Assembly: GCF_002929375.1 (NCBI RefSeq)
Contig: NZ_PJIP01000006.1
Location: 124,001-188,000, forward strand
Length of the DNA: 64,000 bases
Direction: 5' to 3'
From: Arthrobacter sp. DWC3
GTDB lineage: Bacteria; Actinomycetota; Actinomycetes; Actinomycetales; Micrococcaceae
A model generated the notes under the pieces. It saw only the letters and a program-made list of their open reading frames with translations. It had not been told where the DNA came from and did not search any database. The translations under genes were made by a program, and so were the position numbers. Positions within the stretch are counted from its first letter, which is position 1; the number at the start of each line of letters is the position of its first letter. Below are positions 51,609 through 60,205 of the stretch, in pieces.

Positions 51609-53204
51609 CTATAGGCCGGGCAGCGTGGCCTGGGTCACCGGGGCCTCCGCCGTCGGACGCTCTTCCAGCGGCGCCCGCGCCCCCGTGGGCGTGCGCTCCT
51701 CCGTGCGCGCCGGCCGGTACCCGTCCACCGACGTCGACCCCTTGCCGGGGATCCACCGCGCCGCCTCGTGCTGCAGATCCCTCTGCCGTTCGGCGTCCAT
51801 GCGGTCGAGGAGCACCACCACCATGTTGGACCGCGGATTGCGGCGGAACAGGTCCCGGTAGTCGCGGACGAACTCCCAATACAGCGCGTCCCAGCTGAAC
51901 CGCCAGGGGCCGTCCTTGAAGTCGCTCATCTTCTTGATGTAGTTGCTGCCGCTGACGTAGGGCTTGGTGGTGATCATGGTGCCGGCCGCGTACTGGCTCA
52001 TGGCGTAGACGTTGGGCACCATGACCCAGTCGTACGCGTCGATGAACATCTCCATGAACCATTCGTAGACGGAGTCGGGCTTGGCCCGCATCAGCAGGGC
52101 CGCGTTGCCGAGGATCATGAGGCGTTCGATGTGGTGGGCGTAGGCGGTGTCGAGGATACGCGTGATCACGGAGTCCACCGGCTCGAGCCCGGTGTCGCCG
52201 GTCCACCACCGCTCGTCGAGGTCCGCGGTGAGCTCCAGCGTGTTGCCGGTCCGGATCTCGCGCCCGCGGAGCACGTAGGAGGCGCGGATGTACTCACGCC
52301 AGCCGATGACCTGGCGGACGAAGCCCTCCACGCTGGCGATCGGCGTGTCGTGGCGTTCCGCGAAGTCGAGCGCGAGGTCCACCACCTCGGCGGGGCTGAG
52401 GAGCCCGGTGTTCATGCTGGAGCTCAGGGCCGAGTGGAACAGGTACGTCTGACCCACGGCGATGGAGTCCTCGTAGGGGCCGAACAGCTCGAACCGCTCG
52501 GCGAGGAACGCCTCGAGGGCGTCGGACGCCTGCCGGTGCGTGACTGGCCAGTTGAAGGAGTCCGCGTTGCCGGGGTTGTCGGGGAAGGCGGCCTTGACCC
52601 AGGTGATGGCGTCCTCGACCTCGGAGGGCCGTTCGAAGACGGGGAGGTCCGGCAGCGCGACCGTCTTCGGGAGCTTCTTGCGGTTCTCGGTGTCGAAGCT
52701 CCACTTCCCACCCGTCGGCGAGCCGTCGGATTCCACCATGATGCCGAGCCGCTTGCGCTGCCACTCGTAGAAGGTCTGCATGCGCCAGTTGTGCGAGGAG
52801 AAGTAGGTGCCGAGGGCGTCCCGCGCCGTGAGGAACTGCGGGGTCTCCAGGACGCGCGCCTCGACGCCGGCGTCGGCGAGCGTGCGGGTGAGGCGCCGCT
52901 CGAGCCAGTCGTCGACGACGTCATAGTAGGTCACCAGGGTGGCCTCGCGGTCGGCGAGCACCGCGGCCAGGCGATCCTGGCTGGTGTGGTCGGCCGATGT
53001 CTCCACGTAGTCGACGCCGTAGCCCGCGTCCTTCACGCGCCCCGCGAAGATGGTCATCCCGGCACGGTGCAGCACGAGCTTCTGCTGGTGGAACCGCAGG
53101 CTACGGAACAGCAGGTCGTCCTCGAGGAAGACGAAGCGGGTGTCGCGGGAGGCCTCGAGGTGCTCCTCGAACAGCTGGTACGGCAGGACGAGTCGAACGT
53201 GCAC
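51609..53204 (-). CDS. cryptochrome/photolyase family protein, FeS-BCP type but cysteine-free
   Basis: A 531-residue flavoprotein of the FeS-BCP (PhrB-like, prokaryotic 6-4) branch: MHVRLVLPYQLFEEHLEASR at the N-terminus, VIGWREYIRASYVLRGR, HHIERLMILGNAALLMRAKP, MFIDAYDWVMVPNVYAMSQY and TKPYVSGSNYIKKMSDFKDG near the C-terminus. Proteins of this branch normally carry four cysteines for a 4Fe-4S cluster, three of them just after the K-M-S-D block; here that stretch reads FKDGPWRFSWDALYWEFV and the whole protein has no cysteine. Light-dependent DNA repair or sensing remains likely. It lies eight bases upstream of the aldo/keto reductase gene. Confidence 0.85.
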   Translation of the reverse strand: MHVRLVLPYQLFEEHLEASRDTRFVFLEDDLLFRSLRFHQQKLVLHRAGMTIFAGRVKDAGYGVDYVETSADHTSQDRLAAVLADREATLVTYYDVVDDWLERRLTRTLADAGVEARVLETPQFLTARDALGTYFSSHNWRMQTFYEWQRKRLGIMVESDGSPTGGKWSFDTENRKKLPKTVALPDLPVFERPSEVEDAITWVKAAFPDNPGNADSFNWPVTHRQASDALEAFLAERFELFGPYEDSIAVGQTYLFHSALSSSMNTGLLSPAEVVDLALDFAERHDTPIASVEGFVRQVIGWREYIRASYVLRGREIRTGNTLELTADLDERWWTGDTGLEPVDSVITRILDTAYAHHIERLMILGNAALLMRAKPDSVYEWFMEMFIDAYDWVMVPNVYAMSQYAAGTMITTKPYVSGSNYIKKMSDFKDGPWRFSWDALYWEFVRDYRDLFRRNPRSNMVVVLLDRMDAERQRDLQHEAARWIPGKGSTSVDGYRPARTEERTPTGARAPLEERPTAEAPVTQATLPGL

Positions 53205-53350
53205 CGGGGGCGCCTTCCTGGAGGGAACAGTCGTCGCTCGCCACCCTAGCGCCCGCCTCGGACACGCCCCCGGACACCGAGTAGGACCCTTGACTGTAAG
53301 CAGGCTTAGTGGTTCCGTGGGAGCACCGTTCGGCTCCTGAGAGGACCACC

Positions 53351-54838
53351 GTGAGATCGCTCTGGCTCGACACCGCCCCGCCCATCCCGACCGACACCCT
53401 GCAGGACGGCGCCGCGTACGACTCCGTGGTGGTGGGTGCGGGACTCACGGGCCTCACGACGGCGCTCCTCCTCGCCCGGGCAGGCCATCGCGTGGCGATC
53501 CTCGAAGCCAGGACCACAGGGGCCGTGACCACGGGCAACACCACGGCCAAGCTCTCGCTCCTCCAGGGCACCAGCATCTCCACCATCCTCCAGCACCACG
53601 ACGCCGAGCTGGCACGCGCCTACGTGACCGGCAACCGGGAGGGCCAGAGCTGGCTGCTGCGGTTCTGCGACGAACACGGCATCGGCTACGAACGGCGCGA
53701 TGCCGTGGACTACGCGACCACCGACACCGGCGCGCGGAAGCTCGCCGCCGAGCACGAGGCCTGTACGACGGCCGGCCTCGACACCAAGCTCGGCAACGCC
53801 GCGGAGCTCCCCTTCCCCGTCCGGCGGACCCTGCGCCTGAAGGACCAGGCGCAGTTCCACCCACTCGAGGTGCTCGCCGGCCTGGCGTCCGAGTTCCGGC
53901 GGCACGGCGGATCGCTGATCGAGGGCGTCCGCGTGGAGGGGGTCATGAAGACGGGGGCCGACGGCGTCGAGCTCAGGACCAGCGCGGGGACGGTGACGGC
54001 GTCGAACGTGGTGCTCGCCACGGGCATCCCGATCCTCGACCGCGGCGGGTACTTCGCCGTGCTGCAGCCCATGCGCTCCTACTGCGTGGCGCTCACGGTG
54101 GACGACGACGTGCCGGAGGACATGTACCTCAGCGCCGACTCCCCCACCCGGTCCCTGCGCACCGCCACGGTGGACGGCACGAAGTACCTGATCGTCGGTG
54201 GCAACGGGCACAAGGTGGGCCACAGCTCCAACACGCAGGCCAGGGTGGACGACCTCACGCGCTGGGCGCAGGAGTACTTCCCCACGGCCCGGCCCGCCTA
54301 CGCCTGGTCCGCACAGGACTACACACCCGCCCAGGCCGTGCCCTACGTGGGCAAGGTCCCCGCAGGCGGCGGACACATCTACGCGGCGACCGGCTACAAC
54401 AAGTGGGGCATGACCAATGCCGTGGCCGCGTCCCTCGCCCTCGCGGCCGAGATCCTGGGCGGCAACATGCCGTGGGCCGCAACGCTCTACCGCACGAAGG
54501 TCAGCCCGGCCGACGCGCTGCAGACGGCGCAGGCGAACGCCGTCGTCGGCATGGAGATGGTCACGGGGTGGTTGTCGGGCCTCGCCCGGTCGGCGCCGTC
54601 CGCACCCGCCGAGGGCGAGGGACGCGTGATCCGCGAGGGCGCGCGACCCATCGGCGTGTGCACGGTCGACGGCGTGCAGCACCGCGTCTCGGCGGTATGT
54701 CCGCACCTCAAGGGCATCCTCTCCTGGAACGACGCCGAGCGCTCGTGGGACTGCCCGCTGCACGGTTCGCGCTTCACGGCGGACGGGAAGCTGCTGGAGG
54801 GACCGTCGACGTCGGACCTGGCGGACACCCGCAGGTAG
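53351..54838 (+). CDS. FAD-dependent oxidoreductase with C-terminal Rieske domain
   Basis: A 495-residue enzyme. The N-terminal DAO-type FAD-binding motif is VVVGAGLTGLTTALLLARAG, NTTAKLSLLQGTS follows, and VVLATGIPI lies in the middle. From about 405 the Rieske domain has VCPHLKGILSWNDAERSWDC and PLHGSRFTADG, giving the C-x-H ... C-x2-H ligands of a 2Fe-2S centre. This is the common actinobacterial FAD/Rieske fusion of unknown substrate. GTG 53351 follows GAGGACCACC. Confidence 0.88.
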   Translation: MRSLWLDTAPPIPTDTLQDGAAYDSVVVGAGLTGLTTALLLARAGHRVAILEARTTGAVTTGNTTAKLSLLQGTSISTILQHHDAELARAYVTGNREGQSWLLRFCDEHGIGYERRDAVDYATTDTGARKLAAEHEACTTAGLDTKLGNAAELPFPVRRTLRLKDQAQFHPLEVLAGLASEFRRHGGSLIEGVRVEGVMKTGADGVELRTSAGTVTASNVVLATGIPILDRGGYFAVLQPMRSYCVALTVDDDVPEDMYLSADSPTRSLRTATVDGTKYLIVGGNGHKVGHSSNTQARVDDLTRWAQEYFPTARPAYAWSAQDYTPAQAVPYVGKVPAGGGHIYAATGYNKWGMTNAVAASLALAAEILGGNMPWAATLYRTKVSPADALQTAQANAVVGMEMVTGWLSGLARSAPSAPAEGEGRVIREGARPIGVCTVDGVQHRVSAVCPHLKGILSWNDAERSWDCPLHGSRFTADGKLLEGPSTSDLADTRR

Positions 54839-54883
54839 GCCGGCACACGGCCCGTCACACGGTGGCGGCGCACGCTTTCGGAC

Positions 54884-55285
54884 ATGAACACGAACACGAG
54901 CGTGAGCCGGGAACTGGACAAGCACCTCGACCGCACGGCCCACCGGATCATCGAGGGTGGAACACGTGCCTAGGCACACACTCTCGTCGCGATGGCGAAC
55001 GTCGCCATGACTCTGATGCCCGGCGCCTCGGCGGCGCTCATCGACTGGGACGGTTCGGAGGTCGCACGCCTGCGTTCGTTCGGCCTCATGCACGGGGTAC
55101 TGCTCCGGGACCTGCCCTCGGACGCGCAGGCCCGCCTCCTGACCCGGTTGCGCGACGGCGAGGAGCCCGCAGTCACCCGGAGCGGCGCGGCGGCCTCCCG
55201 GGGAGCACGCGGCAGCGAACGGATGGCCTCGCTCCGTCGTCACCCGGTGGCGGCCTCGAGCAGTGTGATGGCCCGCGGCAAGTAG
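54884..55285 (+). pseudogene. small conserved actinobacterial protein split by an in-frame TAG
   Basis: One frame of 134 codons: MNTNTSVSRELDKHLDRTAH, RIIEGGTRA, TAG (54971-54973), AHTLVAMANVAMTLMPGASA, ALIDWDGSEVARLRSFGLMH, GVLLRDLPSDAQARLLTRLR. Both sides look like the same small protein family as I remember it in Arthrobacter. Either the gene is inactivated by an amber codon or the second half is translated from ATG 54992. A readthrough or sequencing-error explanation cannot be excluded. Confidence 0.6.
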
Positions 55286-55300
55286 TGGTCGAGGTCGGCG

Positions 55301-55577
55301 TCAGGTCCCTGGCGCGGACCCTGCAGCGCTGTGCTCCCGGCCTGTTCCCGCCCTGCGGAGGCTCCCCAGCACCACGGCGCCCGCGATCACCGCCATGCCG
55401 TCGACCGCCAGCGTGGCAGCGGCCCCGACGCCGTCCGCGAGGACTCCCCCGACCATCGCGCCGACCGCGATCGCGACGTTGCAGGCGGTCATGACCAGCC
55501 CGCCGATCTGCTCGAGCCGGGCAGGCTCGGCCCTCGCACCCCAGCTGAGCGCCGCCGCCGGCACCCCCTTAGACCGA
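55301..55577 (-). pseudogene. C-terminal fragment of an MFS transporter
   Basis: Translation gives AALSWGARAEPARLEQIGGL, VMTACNVAIAVGAMVGGVLA, DGVGAAATLAVDGMAVIAGA, the last two helices of a DHA1-type drug/sugar-efflux MFS protein. Nothing upstream of it continues the family, so the first ten helices are missing. A further scrap on the plus strand (HPDAVGLVTCFYDALEFDTV, about 55583-55717) is also orphaned. Confidence 0.6.
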
Positions 55578-55781
55578 GCGACCACCCGGACGCCGTCGGG
55601 CTCGTCACATGCTTCTACGACGCCCTCGAATTCGATACGGTCGATAGCAGCCCCCTGAGCGAATCCTGGCGCAGCGCCCCCGGCACGCCGATGTGGCGAC
55701 ATCACGTCGACGGGTAGAGCCGGGAGGAACTCGTCCGCAACCTGCGCCTTGCGGAGCGCACCACCAGCTGAGGAGATCGCC

Positions 55782-56759
55782 ATGACCACCGGATGGGCAG
55801 GAGACGCACACCTCGTGCGCGCCATGGACCGTACGGTCCGATCGAAACCTGCAGCCGTGGCGGTCGTCGCTCCGGAGCGCGAGCTCACGGCGACGGCGGC
55901 CACCGACCCTCACGCCACCTTCGAGATCGGCTCCATCTCGAAGGCGCTCACCGGACTGCTGTACCGTGACTCGGTGGAGCGCGGCCTCGTCTCCGCGACC
56001 ACGGAGCTTCGCGAACTGCTCCCCCTGGAGGGGCACGGCGACGTCGGTTCCGTGAGCCTGGGAGCCCTGGCCACTCACCGCTCCGGGCTCCCGGGACTGC
56101 CGCCCGGGATGCATCCGATCCGCCGGACACTCGGCTTCTGGATCCGCGGCGAGAATCCGTACGGCGACCCGCTCGCCGCCCTCCTCGACCAGACGCGAGG
56201 CCTGCGCCTGGGACCCCCGGGACCCCGTTACTCGAACCTGGGGTTCCAGCTGCTCGGGCACGCCGTCGCTGCGGCGGCCGGCAGCAGCTACGAGCGGCTC
56301 CTGCACGATGTCCTGGGGCCGGAGTTCTCGACGCCCGCACGCGTGGAGGACCTCGAGCCCGAGGACCTCAGGGGGTCGGACCGCTTCGGGCGCCCCATGC
56401 ACCCGTGGGTCGGTGAAGCCATCGCTCCCGCGGGAGGCATCCGCGCGACCATCGGCACGATGCGCGGCTTCCTGCATTCTGTGCTCGACGGGACGGTCCC
56501 GGGCGTCTCGGCGCTGGATCCCGTCGCGGATTTCACCCCGCGGGTGGGCATCGGCGCCGGGTGGATCACCCTCGAACACCGCGGCCGCAGGATCACGTGG
56601 CACAACGGCAGGACCGGCGGGTTCAGCAGCTGGATCGGCGTGGACCGCGACGCCGGCACCGGGGTGGTGATGCTCGCGGCGGTTTCCCGCTCCGTGGACC
56701 GGCAGGGCTTCCGACTCCTCGAGGAGTTCGCCTCCGGGGCGCCGTCGCCCGGGCGCTGA
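55782..56759 (+). CDS. serine hydrolase of the beta-lactamase (class C / PBP4*) family
   Basis: A 325-residue cytoplasmic-looking enzyme. The three active-site motifs are present: EIGSISKALTGLL (S-x-x-K), GPRYSNLGFQLLG (Y-x-N) and WHNGRTGGFSSW (H-x-G). No signal peptide is seen. GAGGAGATCGCC precedes ATG 55782. Likely an esterase or peptidase rather than a true beta-lactamase. Confidence 0.85.
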   Translation: MTTGWAGDAHLVRAMDRTVRSKPAAVAVVAPERELTATAATDPHATFEIGSISKALTGLLYRDSVERGLVSATTELRELLPLEGHGDVGSVSLGALATHRSGLPGLPPGMHPIRRTLGFWIRGENPYGDPLAALLDQTRGLRLGPPGPRYSNLGFQLLGHAVAAAAGSSYERLLHDVLGPEFSTPARVEDLEPEDLRGSDRFGRPMHPWVGEAIAPAGGIRATIGTMRGFLHSVLDGTVPGVSALDPVADFTPRVGIGAGWITLEHRGRRITWHNGRTGGFSSWIGVDRDAGTGVVMLAAVSRSVDRQGFRLLEEFASGAPSPGR

Positions 56760-56896
56760 CGGAACGGCACGCGGCGCGGACGGGAGCCGAATCGAGGGTC
56801 CGTCCTGGGAACTTCCGACCTCAGCGGTCGAGTTAACCCTTCGGCTGCTCTTTCGAGGCTGCAGCGCAACACTTCGTCGCCAAGGGATCCGTCATC

Positions 56897-57655
56897 GTGA
56901 GCCGAACCGTCATCACCCGAGCCGGGCTCCCCGGACGGTTCCTCTTGGGCGCCCTCCTGCTCGGGGTGCTCGCGGCGGCTGTCCTCCTCGGGCCGACGGC
57001 GCTCTCCGCCCTGCGCACGGAGGGCGTCCCCCTGCCGGGCGGTCCGGACTGCACGGTCGAGACCTCCGACGGGGCAGTGGGGCTGGATCGCGCCGAGGCG
57101 AAGCGTGCCACCACGGCCGTGGCACTCGCAGCCCGCGGCCTGACGTCGGACACGTCCGGGATCGACGATGCGGTGCTGCGGCGGCTGGCCGACGGGCCGG
57201 TCGACGACGCGGGGCCCGCCCTGAGTTGCCGGGGATCAGCGGCGACGGATCTGCCGCGGGAGGACCTCACCGCCACCGGCCTGACACCGCGTGCCGAGCA
57301 GGTGCGCTCGGAACTGACCGCGGTGTTCGGTGAGCAGAGCCTGGGCGGTTTCGCGCCGGGGGGCGTCGGCCAGGGACACGGGGGTGACTCGACACACTAC
57401 GACGGGCGGGCCATCGACGTCTTCTTCCGCCCGGTGAGCGAGGAGAACCGGCGCGAGGGGTGGATCCTCGCGCACTGGCTGGTCGCCCACGCCGACGATC
57501 TGGACATCCAGTACGTGATCTTCGACGACCGGTTCTGGAGCGCGCACCTCGCACGGGCACAGTGGCATCCCTACGCTGCACCCGCGCCCGCCAACGAGAT
57601 CCTGCGCCACCTCGACCACGTCCACGTGGACGTCCTCGGCGGCGATGCCGCCTGA
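56897..57655 (+). CDS. membrane-anchored M15-type peptidase-like protein
   Basis: A 252-residue protein with an N-terminal membrane anchor (FLLGALLLGVLAAAVLLGPT) and an extracellular domain. GGDSTHYDGRAIDVFF and RHLDHVHVDVLGG resemble the H-x6-D and H-x-H zinc ligands of D-Ala-D-Ala/VanY-type M15 peptidases. Family placement is tentative; cell-wall role inferred. Start GTG 56897 is followed 11 bases from its end by overlap with the ACT gene. Confidence 0.6.
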   Translation: MSRTVITRAGLPGRFLLGALLLGVLAAAVLLGPTALSALRTEGVPLPGGPDCTVETSDGAVGLDRAEAKRATTAVALAARGLTSDTSGIDDAVLRRLADGPVDDAGPALSCRGSAATDLPREDLTATGLTPRAEQVRSELTAVFGEQSLGGFAPGGVGQGHGGDSTHYDGRAIDVFFRPVSEENRREGWILAHWLVAHADDLDIQYVIFDDRFWSAHLARAQWHPYAAPAPANEILRHLDHVHVDVLGGDAA

Positions 57656-58553
57656 GGAGCCGCCAGGGAAGGTCCGGCTGACGCTCGCGAATGTCGCCGT
57701 CCTGCTGCCCATCGAACTGGCCGTCCACGCCGTGGTGGTCCAGACCCACCTCGGCTATCCGCTCAAGGTCCTCCTCCTCGCCCTCACCGCGACCGCGCTG
57801 GTGATCTGGGTGGCGGAGCCTTCGGTCATGCGGTTCCTCCGCGCCTGGCTGCATGCACCGGCCCTGCGACAGCGCAGGCGCCTCGATGCGGCGACCGACC
57901 TCTGGCGGGCCCGTGGCCTGGTCGACGACAACCCCGGTGCCCTGGCGCGCATCTCCCACCAGCTGGCCCGGCGCGGCATCAACATCCTCTCGCTGCACAT
58001 CCATCCCGGCGCCCGCGCGAGTGTCGACGAATTCGTCCTTGCCGTCCCGGCGGGCGTCGGCGAGCAGGACCTCCTCCGGGCGTTCACGCTGGGAGGTTGC
58101 ACCTCGGCCCGGGTGTGGCCGTCCACGGCCCTGGCGCTCGCCGACGGGCAGACGAAAGCCCTCGCACTCGCCTGCCGGGTCGCCCAGGACCCCGCGGAAC
58201 TGCGGTACGCCGTCGCGGAGCTCCTCGTGGCCGAACCCGCGCCGTCGCCCGCGCCGGCCGTGAGGTCGTTCACCGAAGGGTCCGAGGTCCTCGAGATCCC
58301 CTCCCCGGCAGGGGAACCGATGGTTTTCTCCCGCATCGGGGAGCCTTTCACCGCGGCCGAATCGGCGCGCCCACCGGCTCTCGGAGCTGGCGGCCGTGTC
58401 CACGTACCCGACCGGCCAGGACCCATGACGCGGTGTCAGCCTCGCGTGCGCCTCACCCGCGCCGCGAGTCCGGCAACGGAACCCTCCGACCTGCTGATGA
58501 GGATGACGAGAGCGCCGAAGCCCGCGATCGACAGTGCGATGCCGACCACGTAG
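57645..58553 (+). CDS. ACT-domain membrane-associated protein
   Basis: A 302-residue protein with two hydrophobic segments at the N-terminus (VAVLLPIELAVHAVVVQTHL, VLLLALTATALVIWV), then an ACT domain at about 95-160 (NPGALARISHQLARRGINIL, SLHIHPGARASVDEFVLAVP). The last 40 codons overlap the converging Pr6Pr gene tail to tail, so the natural end may differ. It overlaps the upstream peptidase-like gene by 11 bases. Role unknown; ligand binding is inferred from the ACT fold. Confidence 0.65.
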   Translation: MPPEEPPGKVRLTLANVAVLLPIELAVHAVVVQTHLGYPLKVLLLALTATALVIWVAEPSVMRFLRAWLHAPALRQRRRLDAATDLWRARGLVDDNPGALARISHQLARRGINILSLHIHPGARASVDEFVLAVPAGVGEQDLLRAFTLGGCTSARVWPSTALALADGQTKALALACRVAQDPAELRYAVAELLVAEPAPSPAPAVRSFTEGSEVLEIPSPAGEPMVFSRIGEPFTAAESARPPALGAGGRVHVPDRPGPMTRCQPRVRLTRAASPATEPSDLLMRMTRAPKPAIDSAMPTT

Positions 58554-59104
58554 AGGGACACCGACAGATAGCCGGACGCCGGATCGAGGAACGGGTACGG
58601 GACCCAGCCGTCGGTGGCGCCACGCACGAGCACCACCAGGATCCAGACCAGCGGATGGACGAGGATCAGCCGGATGACGCGGTAGGGCAGCGGCCGGCGG
58701 TCACGCGTGAGAGCCCAGTCGAGGACGGCATAGACCGGGAAGGCCACGTGCAGCACCCAGTTGGCCCAGGGCAGCTCCGCTCCGCCGGGAAGCCCCGCGA
58801 GCAGCAGGTTGTAGACCACGCCCACCACCACCATGTCGGTGGTCACGGCGGCCCGGACCGGCACCAGCCACTCCGGCCCGTCGGCTCCCCGCAGCTGCAG
58901 GACCGCCGCGAGGAGCAGCACGGCGGCGGCCAGGATATTGCTCTGCATCGTGAAGAACCCGAAGAAGTTGAACGGGTTGACCGGACCACGCGAGGCGGTG
59001 TCGAAGAAGGTGGCCGCGACGGCGGCGAGCACGACGACGGCCATGGCCCCACGCACCGCCGCGCGCAGCGGGACGCGCTGCGCGCCCACGGCGAAGACGG
59101 TCAT
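58436..59104 (-). CDS. Pr6Pr-family membrane protein
   Basis: A 222-residue, six-helix membrane protein (FTMQSNILAAAVLLLAAVLQ, MVVVGVVYNLLLAGLPGG, WVLHVAFPVYAVLDWALTRD, ILVHPLVWILVVLVRGATDG). The F-F-T-x-Q-S-N and N-x-x-L motifs and overall plan match the Pr6Pr (FAR-17a/AIG1-like) family. The ATG overlaps the mscL stop by ATGA. Function unknown. Confidence 0.75.
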   Translation of the reverse strand: MTVFAVGAQRVPLRAAVRGAMAVVVLAAVAATFFDTASRGPVNPFNFFGFFTMQSNILAAAVLLLAAVLQLRGADGPEWLVPVRAAVTTDMVVVGVVYNLLLAGLPGGAELPWANWVLHVAFPVYAVLDWALTRDRRPLPYRVIRLILVHPLVWILVVLVRGATDGWVPYPFLDPASGYLSVSLYVVGIALSIAGFGALVILISRSEGSVAGLAARVRRTRG

Positions 59105-59520
59105 CGCCGTGCTTCCCGCGCCGCCATCTCCTTCAGCAGGTCCCGCATCTCGGTGAGCAGTGCGGTATCGACGGGCATCGGTGCCTTGGCGGCGCCCTCC
59201 GCGGCGGCATGTGCCTGCAGCCGGGCATTCGCGCGGTTCATCGGCACCACGAAGAGGAAGTACACCACGGCGGCGGTGATGAGGAACGTGACCAGCGCGG
59301 TGATGACGGCGCCGACGTCGACGAACGTCGCGTCGTTGCCGGGCCTGATCCGGAACCCGAGGCCCGAGGCATCGATGCCGCCCGCGGAGGCGACGATCGG
59401 GTTGATGATGTTCGCGGTGAACGCACCGACGAGCGCCGTGAAGGCACTGCCGATGACGACGGCGATCGACAGCTCGATGACGTTGCCGCGCAGGATGAAG
59501 TCGCGGAAGCCCTTGATCAT
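59101..59520 (-). CDS. mscL: large-conductance mechanosensitive channel
   Basis: A 139-residue MscL. MIKGFRDFILRGNVIELSIA is the N-terminal helix and start of TM1, FTALVGAFTANIINPIVASA continues it, then an extracellular loop, TM2 (VITALVTFLITAAVVYFLFV) and a cytoplasmic helix (LLTEMRDLLKEMAAREARR). Protects the cell on osmotic downshock. ATG 59520 gives the standard N-terminus. Followed by the Pr6Pr gene with a four-base overlap. Confidence 0.93.
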   Translation of the reverse strand: MIKGFRDFILRGNVIELSIAVVIGSAFTALVGAFTANIINPIVASAGGIDASGLGFRIRPGNDATFVDVGAVITALVTFLITAAVVYFLFVVPMNRANARLQAHAAAEGAAKAPMPVDTALLTEMRDLLKEMAAREARR

Positions 59521-59586
59521 GGGGTCCTCTCGGGGTCGGGGGCGGGAGACGTTCGGCGGGCCCGACACGGTCGGGGACGTACGCCG

Positions 59587-60144
59587 TCAGGAGTGCGCGG
59601 GCGCGTTCCCCCGCCGGGCGACGATCAGGTCGACGACGTCGAGCAGGTCGTCGATCTCGTCGCGGCTGGTGCGGCCGGCGCCGTCCGTGGCGAAGAAGGC
59701 GGCGTCGTAGTAGAGGCCGTCACCGAGCAGCTTGACGGCGCGTGCAGCGGTGCGGTCGCCGAGCTGCGCCTGGAGGGTGTCGAGCCAGCCCTCCTGGATC
59801 TCGGCGAGCGAGGACTTGGCCGTCGGGTGGCCCTGCTGGGCGAGCCGCGCCATGGACACGAGCGCCCGGTCGAGGGCGCTGTCCTCGAAGACCGAGGTGC
59901 GCACGTAGTAGCGCGCAGCGCCGTCCTCCGCCGAGGCCATCGCCTCGCGGTCCCGGTCGGCGAGCCCGCGGAGACGGTCGGCGAGTCCGTCCACGAGGGC
60001 CTCCTTCGAGGGGAAGTGGTAGAGCAGTCCGCCCTTGGAGACGTCGGCTGCGGCGGCGACCGCCTCCATGGTGGCGGCCCGCTCGCCGTCGCGGATCAAC
60101 GCGTTTTCGAAGCTGTCGAGGATGCGCTCGCGGGAACTGGACAC
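59587..60144 (-). CDS. TetR-family repressor, probable regulator of the MFS gene
   Basis: A 185-residue regulator starting VSSSRERILDSFENALIRDG, with HTH AATMEAVAAAADVSKGGLLY and HFPSKEALVDGL. The C-terminal region has the DUF-type WLDTLQAQLGDRTAARAVKL helix. GTG 60144 is preferred; an upstream frame extends into the promoter. Divergent from the DHA2 MFS transporter with an operator between. Confidence 0.9.
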   Translation of the reverse strand: MSSSRERILDSFENALIRDGERAATMEAVAAAADVSKGGLLYHFPSKEALVDGLADRLRGLADRDREAMASAEDGAARYYVRTSVFEDSALDRALVSMARLAQQGHPTAKSSLAEIQEGWLDTLQAQLGDRTAARAVKLLGDGLYYDAAFFATDGAGRTSRDEIDDLLDVVDLIVARRGNAPAHS

Positions 60145-60169
60145 CCGCTCATGATACCGGTCACGTTTG

Positions 60170-60197
60170 TTGTACTGTACCGGCTGGACGGTATAGC
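60170..60197 (+). promoter_or_regulatory. MFS promoter with TetR operator in its spacer
   Basis: TTGTAC (60170-60175), a 16-base spacer and TATAGC (60192-60197). The inverted repeat TACCG-GCTGGA-CGGTA (60178-60193) occupies the spacer, the standard place for a TetR repressor, and also lies ahead of the repressor gene. The ATG of the transporter is eight bases after the -10, so the transcript is nearly or fully leaderless. Confidence 0.65.
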
Positions 60198-60205
60198 CTT
60201 GACGC

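Noticed and set aside
53306-55243. 645-codon minus-strand frame opposite the FAD/Rieske gene
   Set aside because: Antisense of a strong gene with clear FAD and Rieske motifs; no domain on the minus strand.
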